Source of the DNA: Candidatus Zixiibacteriota bacterium
GTDB taxonomy: Bacteria > Zixibacteria > MSB-5A5 > DSPP01
Assembly (NCBI GenBank): GCA_022614805.1
Contig: JAKEHY010000004.1
Location: 1-39,483 of the forward strand
Length of the DNA: 39,483 bases
Direction of reading: 5' to 3'
In this document: piece after piece, positions 17,336 to 25,603 of the stretch
Layout: each line of letters opens with the position of its first letter
Position numbering within the stretch: position 1 is the first letter of the stretch
The notes under the pieces: model-generated
What the model was told of the DNA's origin: nothing
Seen by the model: only the letters and a program-made list of their open reading frames with translations
Databases searched by the model: none
Made by a program: the position numbers and the translations under genes

Positions 17336-18346
17336 TTATACGCCCGCGAACGAAAAGAGGGGAAGATTCGGGGTCGCCTCCAGCTCCGGGCCGGAAACTT
17401 TCCCCAGCTGCAAATAAAACGCTCCGGTAAAGGCAATCATCGCCGCATTATCGGTGCAGTATGGAAGAGCCGGAATCTGCACGGACAAACCTTTCCTTTC
17501 GGCCCGCAGGGACAAAAGCTCCCGAAGCCGCCGGTTGGCGGCCACCCCTCCCGCAACGGCTACCGTCCGCGCTCCGACCCGTTCCGCCGCCGATAAGCTT
17601 TTCTCGACCAGGGTCTCTACAATGGCTTCCTGGTAGGCCGCCGCCAGGTCCGCCCGCCGCTCTTTGGCCGCTTCTGGATGTTTCTGCAGAAAAACGGCCA
17701 GGGCCGTTTTCAGACCGGCAAACGAAAACTCGAGATTTTCTGCTTTGAGCATGGGGCGGGGAAATTCGACCGCTTTTGGATTCCCTTTCTCGGCCGCTTT
17801 CTGAATGGAAGGCCCGCCCGGATACGGCAGCCCCAAAAGCCGCGCCCCCTTGTCGAATGCCTCCCCGGCGGCGTCATCCACGGTCTGCCCCAAAAGCACG
17901 GCCTTCCCTTTTTCTGCGACGGAAAAAAGCGCCGTATGCCCTCCGGAGGCGATTAAAACCACCGCCGGCATGGGGAAATCCGGCCTTTCGATGAACACGG
18001 AAAACAAATGCCCTTCGAGATGGTTCACCCCGACCAGCGGCTTGCCGGAGGCGAGAGCCAGGCTTTTTGCAAACGCCACTCCGACAGCCAAGGAGCCGGC
18101 GAGGCCCGGCCCGGAGGTGACCGCCAGACCTTCAATGGCGGCTATCTCCACTCCGGCTTCCGCCAAGGCCGCCCGGACTACCGGACGGATGGCCGTCAGC
18201 TGTTCCCGCGCCGCCAGCTCCGGGACGATTCCGCCGTACTTCCCGTGCACCTCCTGCGAGGAAACTATTGAAGACAAAACCGCCTCCCCGTCAACCACTG
18301 ACGCCGCCGTCTCGTCGCAGGAAGTCTCGATTCCCAGAACTTTCAT
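17336..18346 (-). CDS. tsaD: tRNA N6-threonylcarbamoyladenosine transferase TsaD
   Basis: This 336-residue protein begins MKVLGIETSCDETAASVV, the diagnostic start of TsaD/Kae1. The metal-binding pair is H109 and H113 in NHLEGH, and the nucleotide-binding segments SGGHTALF (about 134-141), GEAFDKGARLLGLPYPGG and VAGGVAANRRLREL are all present. With TsaB, TsaC and TsaE it makes t6A at position 37 of ANN-decoding tRNAs; none of those partners lies in the window. Length and motifs are normal. Only a weak AGGGA precedes the start. Confidence 0.97.
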   Translation of the reverse strand: MKVLGIETSCDETAASVVDGEAVLSSIVSSQEVHGKYGGIVPELAAREQLTAIRPVVRAALAEAGVEIAAIEGLAVTSGPGLAGSLAVGVAFAKSLALASGKPLVGVNHLEGHLFSVFIERPDFPMPAVVLIASGGHTALFSVAEKGKAVLLGQTVDDAAGEAFDKGARLLGLPYPGGPSIQKAAEKGNPKAVEFPRPMLKAENLEFSFAGLKTALAVFLQKHPEAAKERRADLAAAYQEAIVETLVEKSLSAAERVGARTVAVAGGVAANRRLRELLSLRAERKGLSVQIPALPYCTDNAAMIAFTGAFYLQLGKVSGPELEATPNLPLFSFAGV

Positions 18347-18390
18347 TCCCTAAAGATAAAAAAAGCTTGTCCCGACTGAAATGGAGGGCA

Positions 18391-18408
18391 AGGGGGCTTG
18401 CGCCCCCT
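18391..18408 (-). terminator. GC-rich hairpin downstream of the zinc-ribbon gene
   Basis: A six-base-pair stem of G and C (392-397 against 402-407) with a four-base loop lies about 25 bases after the 18430 stop codon on the minus strand. The following T-run is poor (TTGCCC), so it may only attenuate readthrough into tsaD. Confidence 0.35.
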
Positions 18409-18429
18409 CGAACCGCTAAAAGACCGCTT

Positions 18430-18618
18430 CTACTTGGTTGACTGGGTCAGAGAAGAACCGATGCTGACCACCCCGTTGTCGATGCGAATGTTGAACCCGC
18501 AGTCCGGGTTGCTGCACACCCAAGCCTTGTACTGGATGGTCGCCCCTTCCCGGCCATAGTCCGAGAGCGGCAAAAGCACCCCGTTGCCGCACTTTTTGCA
18601 GGTGGGAAAATTCTCCAT
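18430..18618 (-). CDS. Small zinc-ribbon protein, 62 residues
   Basis: Two cysteine pairs, CKKC at residues 7-10 and CSNPDC at 35-40, are spaced as in a zinc ribbon, with a hydrophobic core between (GVLLPLSDYG, YKAWVCSN). The ATG at 18618 has GGAGG at the right distance on the minus strand; an in-frame ATG ten codons upstream lacks this. I do not recognise a named family. The glycine-asparagine-rich beta segment and the Ser/Thr tail suggest a free-standing rubredoxin-like or zinc-beta-ribbon fold. It could be transcribed together with tsaD 83 bases downstream. Confidence 0.7.
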   Translation of the reverse strand: MENFPTCKKCGNGVLLPLSDYGREGATIQYKAWVCSNPDCGFNIRIDNGVVSIGSSLTQSTK

Positions 18619-18777
18619 ATCCCGTCCTCCTTTACCGGCGTGCCCCATTGCGCGCCCATAAACACGATATACGCTTCACCCCGACTTGTCAATGCAAACG
18701 GTCATCCCGGCACCTTCTTCTCTTCTTTTTACCCCCTCCCTTTGGCTATGTTCTTCAAATTTGGCCGGAAAAAAGGC

Positions 18778-19236
18778 TCACTTCCCTTGCAGTTCCAACT
18801 CGGTAAAAAGCCGTTTGACCAGTTCTCCAATCTCGTCCCGCACCCGCCGGAACGTTTCCATCACTTCTTCGGTCGAGCCGGTCGCCTTGGCCGGGTCAGG
18901 CAGGGGCCAGTGGGTGCGGGAAACCCCGGCCGGCAGCGCCGGGCAGCGCTCCTCCGCATCCCCGCACAGGGTGACGACCAAATCGTAGTCCTTTGCGTGC
19001 GAGAAATCGAACGGTTTGGAGCTCTGGTTGCGGATGTCGATGCCGACTTCCTGCATCACGATTACCGCCCGGGGGTGGAGGTATCCTTTCGGACCCAGCC
19101 CGGCGGAGGCGGCCGTGTAGCCGGCTGGCGCATACTGCCGGGCGAACCCTTCCGCCATCTGGCTGCGGCAGGAGTTTCCGGTGCACAGAAAAAGAATCCG
19201 TTTCTTTGTCACGGGAATAAAAAACGAAATCTGCAT
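18778..19236 (-). CDS. arsC: ArsC/low-molecular-weight protein tyrosine phosphatase family protein
   Basis: This is a 152-residue protein. The P-loop C18-T-G-N-S-C23-R-S followed by QMAEGFAR, and the later VVTLCGDAEERCPAL and HWPLPDPA segments, match thioredoxin-coupled arsenate reductases, in which a second pair of cysteines in the VTLC...ERCP region forms the redox relay (Cys at both places here). It would reduce arsenate to arsenite. No arsR, arsB or acr3 is nearby, so a phosphatase role remains possible. The start could also be GTG eight codons in (19212). Confidence 0.8.
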   Translation of the reverse strand: MQISFFIPVTKKRILFLCTGNSCRSQMAEGFARQYAPAGYTAASAGLGPKGYLHPRAVIVMQEVGIDIRNQSSKPFDFSHAKDYDLVVTLCGDAEERCPALPAGVSRTHWPLPDPAKATGSTEEVMETFRRVRDEIGELVKRLFTELELQGK

Positions 19237-19262
19237 AAAACTGCAAGCCTGCTAAGCCTTTC

Positions 19263-19357
19263 CCCTCCCCTGCAGGGGAGGGATTAAGGTCTTGCCGGAG
19301 GCAAGACCGGAGGGCGGGGTCCGCGAGGCCCAGCGTAGCGGAGGTCTTCAGACCTCC
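19263..19357. repeat. Structured intergenic block with three perfect palindromes
   Basis: A 20-bp perfect palindrome (19263-19282, CCCTCCCC core) is followed by a 9-bp stem hairpin (19288-19296 against 19300-19308) and an 8-bp stem with a two-base loop (19340-19357). The first element recurs in altered form at 38130-38149. Such composite blocks are dispersed repeats rather than simple terminators. Confidence 0.7.
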
Positions 19358-19443
19358 AACCCCAAAAACCGCTGGCGCAAAAATTTTTATTTTCTATATC
19401 TTCCGCAAGGACGAGCGAAAACGAAAATAAATCGGGAGGGTAA

Positions 19444-20313
19444 ATGGAAATCAAAAAAGTGGGCGTGGTGGGCTGCGGGCTGATGGGCTCCGGCATTGTC
19501 GAAACAGCCGCCAAAGCCGGCTTTCCCGTGGTCGTGCGGGAAGTAAGCGATGAACTCTTAAAAAAAGGGCGTTCCCGTATTGAGGTTTCCCTTTCCCGCG
19601 CGGTGGAGAAACAAAAAGCCACCCCGCAGGATAAAGAGGCGGCCTTGGGACGCATCACCGGCACCACCAGGCTTGCGGATTTGGCCGACTGCGACCTGGT
19701 CATCGAGGCCGTAATCGAGAATATGGAGGAAAAGAAAAAGCTGTTCAAAGAACTGGACGCCACGGCCAAACCATCCGCCCTGTTTGCCTCCAACACCTCC
19801 TCTTTGCCGATTACCGATATGGCCGCCGTCACCAAGCGCGCTCCCAACTTTGTCGGTTTGCACTTCTTCAACCCCGTGCCGGTGATGAAGCTGGTGGAGG
19901 TGGTGAAAACGGTGATGACATCCGAGGAGGCCTTCCGAAACGTCAAAGCGTTCGCCGAAAAGCTGGGGAAAACGGTAGTGGTGGCCAAAGACACCCCCGG
20001 CTTTGTGGTTAACTTGCTCCTTGTTCCCTATTTGCTGGACGCCGTCCGCGCCTACGAAAATGGGGTCGCCAGCCGTGAGGATATCGATAACGGCATGGTT
20101 CTGGGCTGCGGGCACCCGATGGGGCCTTTGACCTTGCTCGATTTTGTCGGCATCGATACCACCTACTACATCGCCGAAATTATGTTTGATGAATTCAAGG
20201 ACGACCACTACGCCGCCCCCCCGTTGATGCGCCGGCTCGTCGCCGCCGGCTTTTGGGGTCGCAAAACCGGCCGCGGGATTTACGAGTACGACGAGAAGGG
20301 AAACAAAAAATAA
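19444..20313 (+). CDS. 3-hydroxybutyryl-CoA / 3-hydroxyacyl-CoA dehydrogenase
   Basis: This 289-residue single-domain-pair enzyme begins with the NAD-binding VGVVGCGLMGSGIVE. The region DLVIEAVIENMEEKK, SNTSSLPIT, and FFNPVPVMKLVEVV (catalytic His in GLHFFNP) are family hallmarks, as is DTPGFVVN near the middle. It oxidises L-3-hydroxyacyl-CoA, or reduces acetoacetyl-CoA in the reverse direction. GGGAGGG precedes the ATG closely. It overlaps the enoyl-CoA hydratase gene by one base (TAATG), so the three acyl-CoA genes form one coupled unit. Confidence 0.94.
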   Translation: MEIKKVGVVGCGLMGSGIVETAAKAGFPVVVREVSDELLKKGRSRIEVSLSRAVEKQKATPQDKEAALGRITGTTRLADLADCDLVIEAVIENMEEKKKLFKELDATAKPSALFASNTSSLPITDMAAVTKRAPNFVGLHFFNPVPVMKLVEVVKTVMTSEEAFRNVKAFAEKLGKTVVVAKDTPGFVVNLLLVPYLLDAVRAYENGVASREDIDNGMVLGCGHPMGPLTLLDFVGIDTTYYIAEIMFDEFKDDHYAAPPLMRRLVAAGFWGRKTGRGIYEYDEKGNKK

Positions 20314-21143
20314 TGGACCTCCAGATTAAAATTCCCAAACCGGCCCCTGAAGGGGGCGGAATGGGCTACCAAAACCTGCTGGTGGCCGTCGAATCCCCCC
20401 TCGCCACCGTCACCATCAACCGTCCCAGCGTTCTGAACGCCCTCGATGATGAAACCATCGCCGAGCTCTGGCTCGCCTTTTTGCTGCTCGAAAAAAACGA
20501 TGCTGTCCGCGTGATTCTGTTGACCGGCGCGGGGGACAAGGCCTTCGTGGCCGGGGCGGATATCAACGAACTGAAGGCCGCCGACGTGCTCCGCTCCCGC
20601 TGGAAATGCGACCAGGGGCAGGGGCTGCTTTTCAAAATGGAGGAGATGGACAAGGTGGTAATCGCGGTCATCAACGGCTTTGCCCTGGGGGGCGGCTGCG
20701 AGATTGCCATGGCGGCCGACATCCGCATCGCCGCCGACACGGCCAAATTGGGGCAACCGGAAGTCAATTTAGGCATCATCCCCGGCTACGGCGGAACCCA
20801 GCGCCTGCCCCGGCTGGTGGGGGAAGGGAAAGCCAAAGAGTTGATTTTCACCGGCGACGTCATCGACGCCGCCGAAGCATACCGCATCGGGCTGGTCGAT
20901 AAAGTCGTGCCGAAAGACCAACTGATGGCGGAGGCCAAGAAGATGGCGGAGAAAATCGCCGCCAAGGGGCCTTTGGCCATTGCCGCCGCCAAGCGGGCCA
21001 TCCGCAACGGGCTGGCCGCCGATTTGAAAACCGGCTGCGCCTGCGAGGCGGCCGAATTTGCCGCCCTCGCCGCCTCCGAGGATAAAATGGAGGGCACCTC
21101 CGCCTTTCTGGAGAAACGCAAGGCCAATTTCAAAGGGAAGTAA
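20313..21143 (+). CDS. Enoyl-CoA hydratase (crotonase family)
   Basis: This 276-residue protein has the oxyanion-hole loop KAFVAGADINEL, the first catalytic Glu in LGGGCEIAMAADI and the second in KLGQPEVNLGIIPG, followed by GGTQRLPRLVG. Both glutamates needed for hydration of crotonyl-CoA-like substrates are present. An N-terminal extension of about 20 residues precedes the crotonase fold. The start overlaps the previous stop (TAATG), and the stop overlaps the next ATG in the same manner. Confidence 0.94.
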   Translation: MDLQIKIPKPAPEGGGMGYQNLLVAVESPLATVTINRPSVLNALDDETIAELWLAFLLLEKNDAVRVILLTGAGDKAFVAGADINELKAADVLRSRWKCDQGQGLLFKMEEMDKVVIAVINGFALGGGCEIAMAADIRIAADTAKLGQPEVNLGIIPGYGGTQRLPRLVGEGKAKELIFTGDVIDAAEAYRIGLVDKVVPKDQLMAEAKKMAEKIAAKGPLAIAAAKRAIRNGLAADLKTGCACEAAEFAALAASEDKMEGTSAFLEKRKANFKGK

Positions 21144-22285
21144 TGGATTTTGCCCTTTCCGAAGACGAAAAACTGATTCAGGAAACCGCCCGGGAGTTCG
21201 CCCAAAAAAAGCTTTTCCCTCGTGCGCTGGAGTTCGATGCGCAGGAAAAGCTGGATTTGAACCTGATACGGGAAATGGGGGAACTGGGCCTTCTCGGAAT
21301 AACCATTCCGGAGCGCTACGGCGGCGCCGGGATGGACTACCTCGCCTACGCTTTGGCGGTCGAGCAACTGGCCCAAGGTTGCTCCTCCCACACCGCCGTG
21401 GTCGAACTGCACAACTCCCTTTATGCCGGCCCCATTCTGACCCACGGCACCGAGGAACAAAAGCAAAAATACCTGCCGGACATCGCCATTGGCCGGAAAC
21501 TGGGGGCCTTTGCCCTGACCGAGCCGAATGCCGGCTCGGACGCCGCCGGTCTGGAAACCACCGCCCGCAAGGAAGGGGATGGTTATGTTTTGAACGGCAC
21601 AAAAATCTACGCCACCGACGGTAACTTGGCCGATTTCATTCTGACTTTCGCCACCGTGGACAAAAGCAAAGGATACAAAGGCATCACCTGCTTTCTGGTC
21701 GAGCGGGGCACCCCCGGCTTTTCGGTCGGCACCATCGAAAAGAAAATGGGGTTCAAGGCCTCTCCCACCACCGAGCTGCACTATCAGGACGTGGACGTCC
21801 CCAAAGAAAACATCATCGGCCCAATCGGAAAGGGATTCAGCATTGCGCTTGAAGCGCTGGACGGCGGCCGCATCTCCATCGGCTGTCAGGCTTTGGGCAT
21901 CGCCCAGGCCGCTTTCAATCTCGCCTTGAAGTACTCGCAGGAGCGCAAACAGTTCGGCAAATTTTTGTCCCAATTTCAGGCCATCCGGTTTATGCTGGCG
22001 GATATGGTTACCGATATTTCCGCCGCCCGCAACCTCGTTTACAAAGCCGCTTATTTGAAATCCCGCGGCAAACCCTTTCTTCTGGCCGCTTCGCAGGCCA
22101 AGCTTTTCGCTTCCGAAATGGCAACGAGAGTGACCCACAAGGCCATCCAGGTTCTCGGGGGCTACGGCTACATCCGCGACTATCACGTCGAGCGCTACTA
22201 CCGGGACGCCCGCGTGACCGAGTTGTTCGAAGGCACCTCCGAAATCCAGCGCCTCGTAATCGCCCGCGAGCTATTGAAAAATTGA
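21143..22285 (+). CDS. Acyl-CoA dehydrogenase (short-chain type)
   Basis: This 380-residue flavoenzyme has [14 protein letters not shown] (FAD and substrate loop), the [18 protein letters not shown] helix and the catalytic base Glu363 in FEGTSEIQR, the position used by short- and medium-chain enzymes. It would introduce or remove the 2,3 double bond of an acyl-CoA such as butyryl-CoA. With the two genes upstream it forms a crotonyl-CoA-centred module. Neither thiolase nor an electron-transfer flavoprotein gene is in the window. Confidence 0.94.
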   Translation: MDFALSEDEKLIQETAREFAQKKLFPRALEFDAQEKLDLNLIREMGELGLLGITIPERYGGAGMDYLAYALAVEQLAQGCSSHTAVVELHNSLYAGPILTHGTEEQKQKYLPDIAIGRKLGAFALTEPNAGSDAAGLETTARKEGDGYVLNGTKIYATDGNLADFILTFATVDKSKGYKGITCFLVERGTPGFSVGTIEKKMGFKASPTTELHYQDVDVPKENIIGPIGKGFSIALEALDGGRISIGCQALGIAQAAFNLALKYSQERKQFGKFLSQFQAIRFMLADMVTDISAARNLVYKAAYLKSRGKPFLLAASQAKLFASEMATRVTHKAIQVLGGYGYIRDYHVERYYRDARVTELFEGTSEIQRLVIARELLKN

Positions 22286-22302
22286 GATGAAAACCGCTCT
22301 AA

Positions 22303-22407
22303 GTTGTCATTTCGAGCCCTGTTTTTTGGGGCGAGAAATCTGGGAAGGGTTGGGCGGCGGCCCTTCCCCGCACCACCCAGATTTCTCACTTCGTTCGAAA
22401 TGACAAC
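22303..22407. repeat. Long imperfect inverted repeat (hairpin) of the TGTCATTTCGA family
   Basis: Three nested stems pair exactly: 22303-22315 with 22395-22407 (13 bp), 22333-22344 with 22376-22387 (12 bp), and 22342-22349 with 22361-22368 (8 bp, shifted). The transcript would fold into one long hairpin just after the acyl-CoA dehydrogenase gene. Its right half is the exact inverse of a copy at 22748-22777. Confidence 0.85.
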
Positions 22408-22425
22408 CTTTGTCTATATGCTAAA

Positions 22426-22734
22426 ATGAAACAGTATTACGTCTACATTATGACCAACAAATCCGGCACTTTCTACACGGGCGTGACCAACAATCTGGTA
22501 CGCCGGGTTTATGAGCACAAGCAAAAGCAGGTTCCGGGTTTTACCAAAAAATACAAGATAACTAAACTGATTTATTTCGAATCATCCCCGGACGTGATGG
22601 CCGCCATAAACCGCGAAAAAGAAATTAAGGATTGGCGGCGCGCCAAAAAGATAGCGCTGGTGAACACCCTCAACCCTGCCTGGGAAGATTTGAGTGCGGA
22701 ATGGTATGAGAGCAACAATGTCAAACAAAAATAA
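22426..22734 (+). CDS. GIY-YIG nuclease-domain protein (UPF0213/YhbQ-like)
   Basis: This 102-residue protein has the single-domain GIY-YIG layout: YYVYIMTNKSGTFYTGVTNN supplies the two aromatic motif strands, the following RRVYEHK holds the conserved Arg and His, and NREKEIKDWRRAKK holds the conserved Glu helix. This stand-alone class contains structure-specific or orphan nucleases whose biological role is poorly defined. There is no clear ribosome site before ATG 22426. The gene lies in the same direction as its neighbours and is enclosed by inverted copies of a dispersed repeat. Confidence 0.88.
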   Translation: MKQYYVYIMTNKSGTFYTGVTNNLVRRVYEHKQKQVPGFTKKYKITKLIYFESSPDVMAAINREKEIKDWRRAKKIALVNTLNPAWEDLSAEWYESNNVKQK

Positions 22735-22747
22735 AATCCTCCTCCAG

Positions 22748-22777
22748 TGTCATTTCGAACGAAGTGAGAAATCTGGG
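22748..22777. repeat. Second copy of the TGTCATTTCGA repeat, supplying a ribosome site
   Basis: This is a perfect 30-bp inverse of 22376-22405. The repeat runs directly into GGGAGG (775-780), which sits seven bases ahead of the ATG at 22788, so the repeat boundary forms the translation start region of the next gene. Confidence 0.85.
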
Positions 22778-22787
22778 AGGGGTGAAG

Positions 22788-24077
22788 ATGGGTTTTTTAT
22801 CACACCCCATAGCAAAACTTTATTATCTTAATCCAAAGATGAAGTTCCCTCCCATCAAAAAACTGATTCACGACTGGAACCACGTCACCCCGCCCCCCAA
22901 GCGGAAAAAACCGGTCAGTCTGGCGGATGAAACCCTGCGGGACGGTTTGCAGTCCCCCTCCATCGTTGACCCGCCGCTGGCCAAAAAAATCGAAATTTTA
23001 CATTTGATGGAGCGGCTCGGCATCCAGTCCGTCGATTTGGGCCTCCCCGGCGCCGGTGTTCACGCCAAGGAGGATATCCTCTATTTGGCCAAAGAAATCG
23101 TCGCCAACAAAATGAAAATCCGCCCCTACTGCGCCGTCCGCACGGTGCTGTCCGACCTCGAACCGCTGGTGGAAATCTCCCAGAAAGCTGGAATCCCCAT
23201 CGAAGCCGCCGCCTTTATCGGTTCCTCCCCCATCCGCATCTACGCCGAAGAGTGGACGCTGGCGCAAATGCTGAAGCTTTCCGAGGAAGCGGTCACCTTT
23301 TGCGTCAAGCACAAATTACCGGTGATGTACGTGACCGAAGACACCACCCGCGCCGCCCCGGAGGTTATTCGCAGGCTCTACACCGCCGCCATCGAATGCG
23401 GCGCAAAACGCATCACGGTTTGCGATACGGTCGGCTACGTCACCCCGCCCGGCGTCAAATCGGTAATCAAATTCGTCCAGCAGGTGGTCAAAAAAACTGG
23501 CGAGAAAGTGAAAATCGACTGGCATGGCCATCGTGACCGGGATTTGTCGGTAATCAATTCGCTGGCCGCCGTCGAGGCCGGGGTGGACCAGGTGCACGCC
23601 ACCGGCATCGGTATCGGCGAGCGGGTCGGCAACACGCCGATGGATTTGCTTCTGGTGAATTTGAAGCTCGAGGGCTACATCAAGCAGGATTTGACCGCCC
23701 TGCCGGAGTATCTGCAAAAAATCTCCGAAGCGGTGGGCAAGCCAATACCGGACAACTATCCGGTCTTCGGGAAAGACGCCTTCCGCACCGCCACCGGCGT
23801 CCACGCCGCCGCCGTGATTAAGGCCAAGAAAAAAGGGGACAATTGGCTGGCCGACCGGGTCTATTCCGGCGTTCCCGCCGGGCTTTTCGGCCGCGCCCAA
23901 GAGATTGAAATCGGCTTTATGTCCGGCGCCTCCAACGTCAACTTCTGGCTCGAAAGCCGCGGCGTAAAGCCAACCCAAAACCTCGTCTCCGCCATCTTGA
24001 ACAAAGCCAAGCACTCGAACCACATCTTGACCGACGAGGAAATCTGGTCGGTGGTCAAAAACAGCCAAAATCATTAA
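22788..24077 (+). CDS. 2-isopropylmalate/homocitrate/citramalate synthase-family enzyme (HMGL-like)
   Basis: This is 429 residues from ATG 22788, chosen for its ribosome site GGAGG at 7 bases. The TIM barrel starts at SLADETLRDGLQSPS (substrate loop), the metal-site histidines are in DWHGHRDRD followed by NSLAAVEAG, and GIGERVGNTPMD matches the family signature near the barrel end. The C-terminal part (VYSGVPAGLFGRAQEIEIGFMSGASNV) is LeuA/homocitrate-synthase-like but there is no LeuA allosteric domain, as expected at this length. It condenses acetyl-CoA with a 2-oxoacid; which one cannot be decided. The two dehydratase subunits downstream perform the next step. Confidence 0.82.
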   Translation: MGFLSHPIAKLYYLNPKMKFPPIKKLIHDWNHVTPPPKRKKPVSLADETLRDGLQSPSIVDPPLAKKIEILHLMERLGIQSVDLGLPGAGVHAKEDILYLAKEIVANKMKIRPYCAVRTVLSDLEPLVEISQKAGIPIEAAAFIGSSPIRIYAEEWTLAQMLKLSEEAVTFCVKHKLPVMYVTEDTTRAAPEVIRRLYTAAIECGAKRITVCDTVGYVTPPGVKSVIKFVQQVVKKTGEKVKIDWHGHRDRDLSVINSLAAVEAGVDQVHATGIGIGERVGNTPMDLLLVNLKLEGYIKQDLTALPEYLQKISEAVGKPIPDNYPVFGKDAFRTATGVHAAAVIKAKKKGDNWLADRVYSGVPAGLFGRAQEIEIGFMSGASNVNFWLESRGVKPTQNLVSAILNKAKHSNHILTDEEIWSVVKNSQNH

Positions 24078-24085
24078 CATCGTTT

Positions 24086-24135
24086 TTGTAGGGGCGAGGT
24101 CCCCTCGCCCGGGCGGGGAAACCCCGCCCCTACAA
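24086..24135. repeat. GC-rich palindromic intergenic repeat
   Basis: An 11-bp perfect outer stem (24086-24096 with 24125-24135, TTGTAGGGGCG) encloses further GC-rich complementary sequence. It directly follows the synthase gene and may act as a terminator-like hairpin, but it looks like a dispersed repeat. Confidence 0.75.
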
Positions 24136-24192
24136 TTCCCTCCAAATTGCCTTTTCCCCCCTTTGTTTTTATACTTCTCATGGAATGAATTA

Positions 24193-24240
24193 TCGTAGGC
24201 GGCATTTTAATGCCGCGCCGGGTTAAAACCAGGCCTACGA
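24193..24240. repeat. Second GC/AT palindromic repeat upstream of the dehydratase gene
   Basis: The outer arms TCGTAGGC (24193-24200) and GCCTACGA (24233-24240) are exact inverses, and an inner GGCATTTTAATGCC palindrome follows the left arm. It ends 15 bases before the ATG at 24256, so it is part of the 5' leader of that gene. Confidence 0.7.
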
Positions 24241-24255
24241 AGAAAAGATAACGGT

Positions 24256-25515
24256 ATGCCGCAGACCCTAAGCGAAAAGATTATCTCCGAAAAAGTCGGC
24301 CACCCGGTCAAAGCCGGGGAGCTGGTGCTAACGCCCGTTGACTGGGTTTACGCCCACGACCTTTCCGGCCCTTTGGCCATCTCGCAACTCGAAAAACTGG
24401 GGCTGGGGCCGCTCAAATACCCGGAACGAGTAATTTTTTACCTCGACCATTCTTCGCCAAGTTCCACTGCCATCGCCGCCACCGAGCAGAAGGTGATTCG
24501 CGAATTCGCCCATAAATTGAACTTGAAATTCTACGACGTCGGCAGCGGCATCGCCCATCAGGTGATAATGGAGGAAACCCTGCGGCCCGGCGATTTGGTC
24601 ATCGGCGGCGATTCCCACACCTGCCAGGGGGGCGCCGTCGCGGCCTTTGCCACCGGAATGGGCTCCACCGACGTGGCGATGGCGATGCTTTTGGGCCGCA
24701 CCTGGCTGAAAGTGCCGGAAACGATGCGCTTTGTTTTGAAAGGAAAATTCCCCCCCGGCGTCTATGCCAAGGATGCGATGCTTTTCATCATCGGCCAAAT
24801 CGGCGTGGATGGCGCCACCTACCGGGCGATGGAGTTTTTGGGCCCCGCCATCGTCGCAATGCCCCTCTACGAGCGCACGATTTTTGCCAATATGGCCATC
24901 GAAGCTGGCGCCAAAGTTGGCCTTTTGCCTTCGGATAAAAAAACCCGCGAATACTTCAAGGAATTCAACCGGGAAAAGGATTACCGCCCCTTGAAGCCGG
25001 ACGAAGGGGCGAATTACTCCTACACGCTCGAAGTGGACTGCTCCAAGCTGGAGCCGCAGATAGCCCTGCCCCATAACGTGGATAACGTCAAACCGATTAC
25101 CGCCCCGGAGTTGAAAGACGTCAAAGTCCATCAGGTCTATATGGGCACCTGCACCAACGGAAGAATTGAGGACTTCCGCGTCGCCGCCAAAATTTTGAAG
25201 GGAAAGCGCATCAACCCCGGCACCCGGCTGGTCGCGACACCCGCTTCGCGCGATGTTTATTTGAAAGGAGCCAAGGAGGGCATCTGGCAAACCTTCGTGG
25301 AAGCCGGCGGGCTGGTGAATTCCCCCGGCTGCGGCGCCTGCCCCGGCATCCATACCGGCATTTTGGGGGATGGGGAAAACTGCCTTTCCACGATGAACCG
25401 CAACTTCAAAGGCCGGATGGGGAACCCCAAAGCTTTTATCTATCTCGCTAGCCCCGCCGTCTGCGCCGCTTCGGCTTTGACGGGGAAGATTACCGACCCA
25501 AGGAATATCAGATGA
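24256..25515 (+). CDS. leuC: 3-isopropylmalate dehydratase / homoaconitase large subunit
   Basis: This 419-residue protein matches the short archaeal-type LeuC/HacA large subunit. It has IGGDSHTCQGGAVAAFATGMGS with the first cluster Cys, GTCTNGRIEDFRVA, and SPGCGACPGIHTG with the remaining cluster ligands, giving the three cysteines of a 4Fe-4S aconitase centre. It isomerises isopropylmalate, methylcitrate-like or homocitrate-type acids with the small subunit at 25604. The symbol reflects the subunit type; substrate is open because the neighbouring synthase is also ambiguous. No strong ribosome site is seen before the ATG. Confidence 0.85.
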   Translation: MPQTLSEKIISEKVGHPVKAGELVLTPVDWVYAHDLSGPLAISQLEKLGLGPLKYPERVIFYLDHSSPSSTAIAATEQKVIREFAHKLNLKFYDVGSGIAHQVIMEETLRPGDLVIGGDSHTCQGGAVAAFATGMGSTDVAMAMLLGRTWLKVPETMRFVLKGKFPPGVYAKDAMLFIIGQIGVDGATYRAMEFLGPAIVAMPLYERTIFANMAIEAGAKVGLLPSDKKTREYFKEFNREKDYRPLKPDEGANYSYTLEVDCSKLEPQIALPHNVDNVKPITAPELKDVKVHQVYMGTCTNGRIEDFRVAAKILKGKRINPGTRLVATPASRDVYLKGAKEGIWQTFVEAGGLVNSPGCGACPGIHTGILGDGENCLSTMNRNFKGRMGNPKAFIYLASPAVCAASALTGKITDPRNIR

Positions 25516-25559
25516 AACGCTCAGCATTGAGGAAGCTCCATTCTCGAACTGTCTTTGTT

Positions 25560-25586
25560 CCCCCTCTCTGCCTTGCGGAGAGGGGG
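25560..25586. repeat. CCCCTCTC hairpin repeat ahead of the small-subunit gene
   Basis: A 9-bp perfect stem (25560-25568 with 25578-25586) is followed by GGTTAGGGGGTGAGG, a widespread intergenic repeat tail. The GAGG of that tail is four bases before the ATG at 25604 and is the only ribosome site available. Confidence 0.75.
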
Positions 25587-25603
25587 TTAGGGGGTGAGGC
25601 CAA

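Larger units (their letters stand above)
22376..22777 (+). mobile_element. GIY-YIG gene framed by perfect 30-bp inverted repeats (candidate mobile unit)
   Basis: The 30 bases at 22376-22405 are the exact reverse complement of 22748-22777. Between them lies only the 22426-22734 nuclease gene. The total unit is 402 bp. Mobility is inferred from this layout; no target duplication could be confirmed. Confidence 0.4.

Noticed and set aside
20786-22186. A 466-codon minus-strand frame across the enoyl-CoA hydratase and acyl-CoA dehydrogenase
   Set aside because: It is the antisense shadow of two enzymes with complete catalytic motifs.
22303-22407. A simple transcription terminator after the acyl-CoA dehydrogenase gene
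   Set aside because: No T-run follows the hairpin and its right half recurs exactly as an inverse copy at 22748-22777, so a dispersed repeat explains it better.
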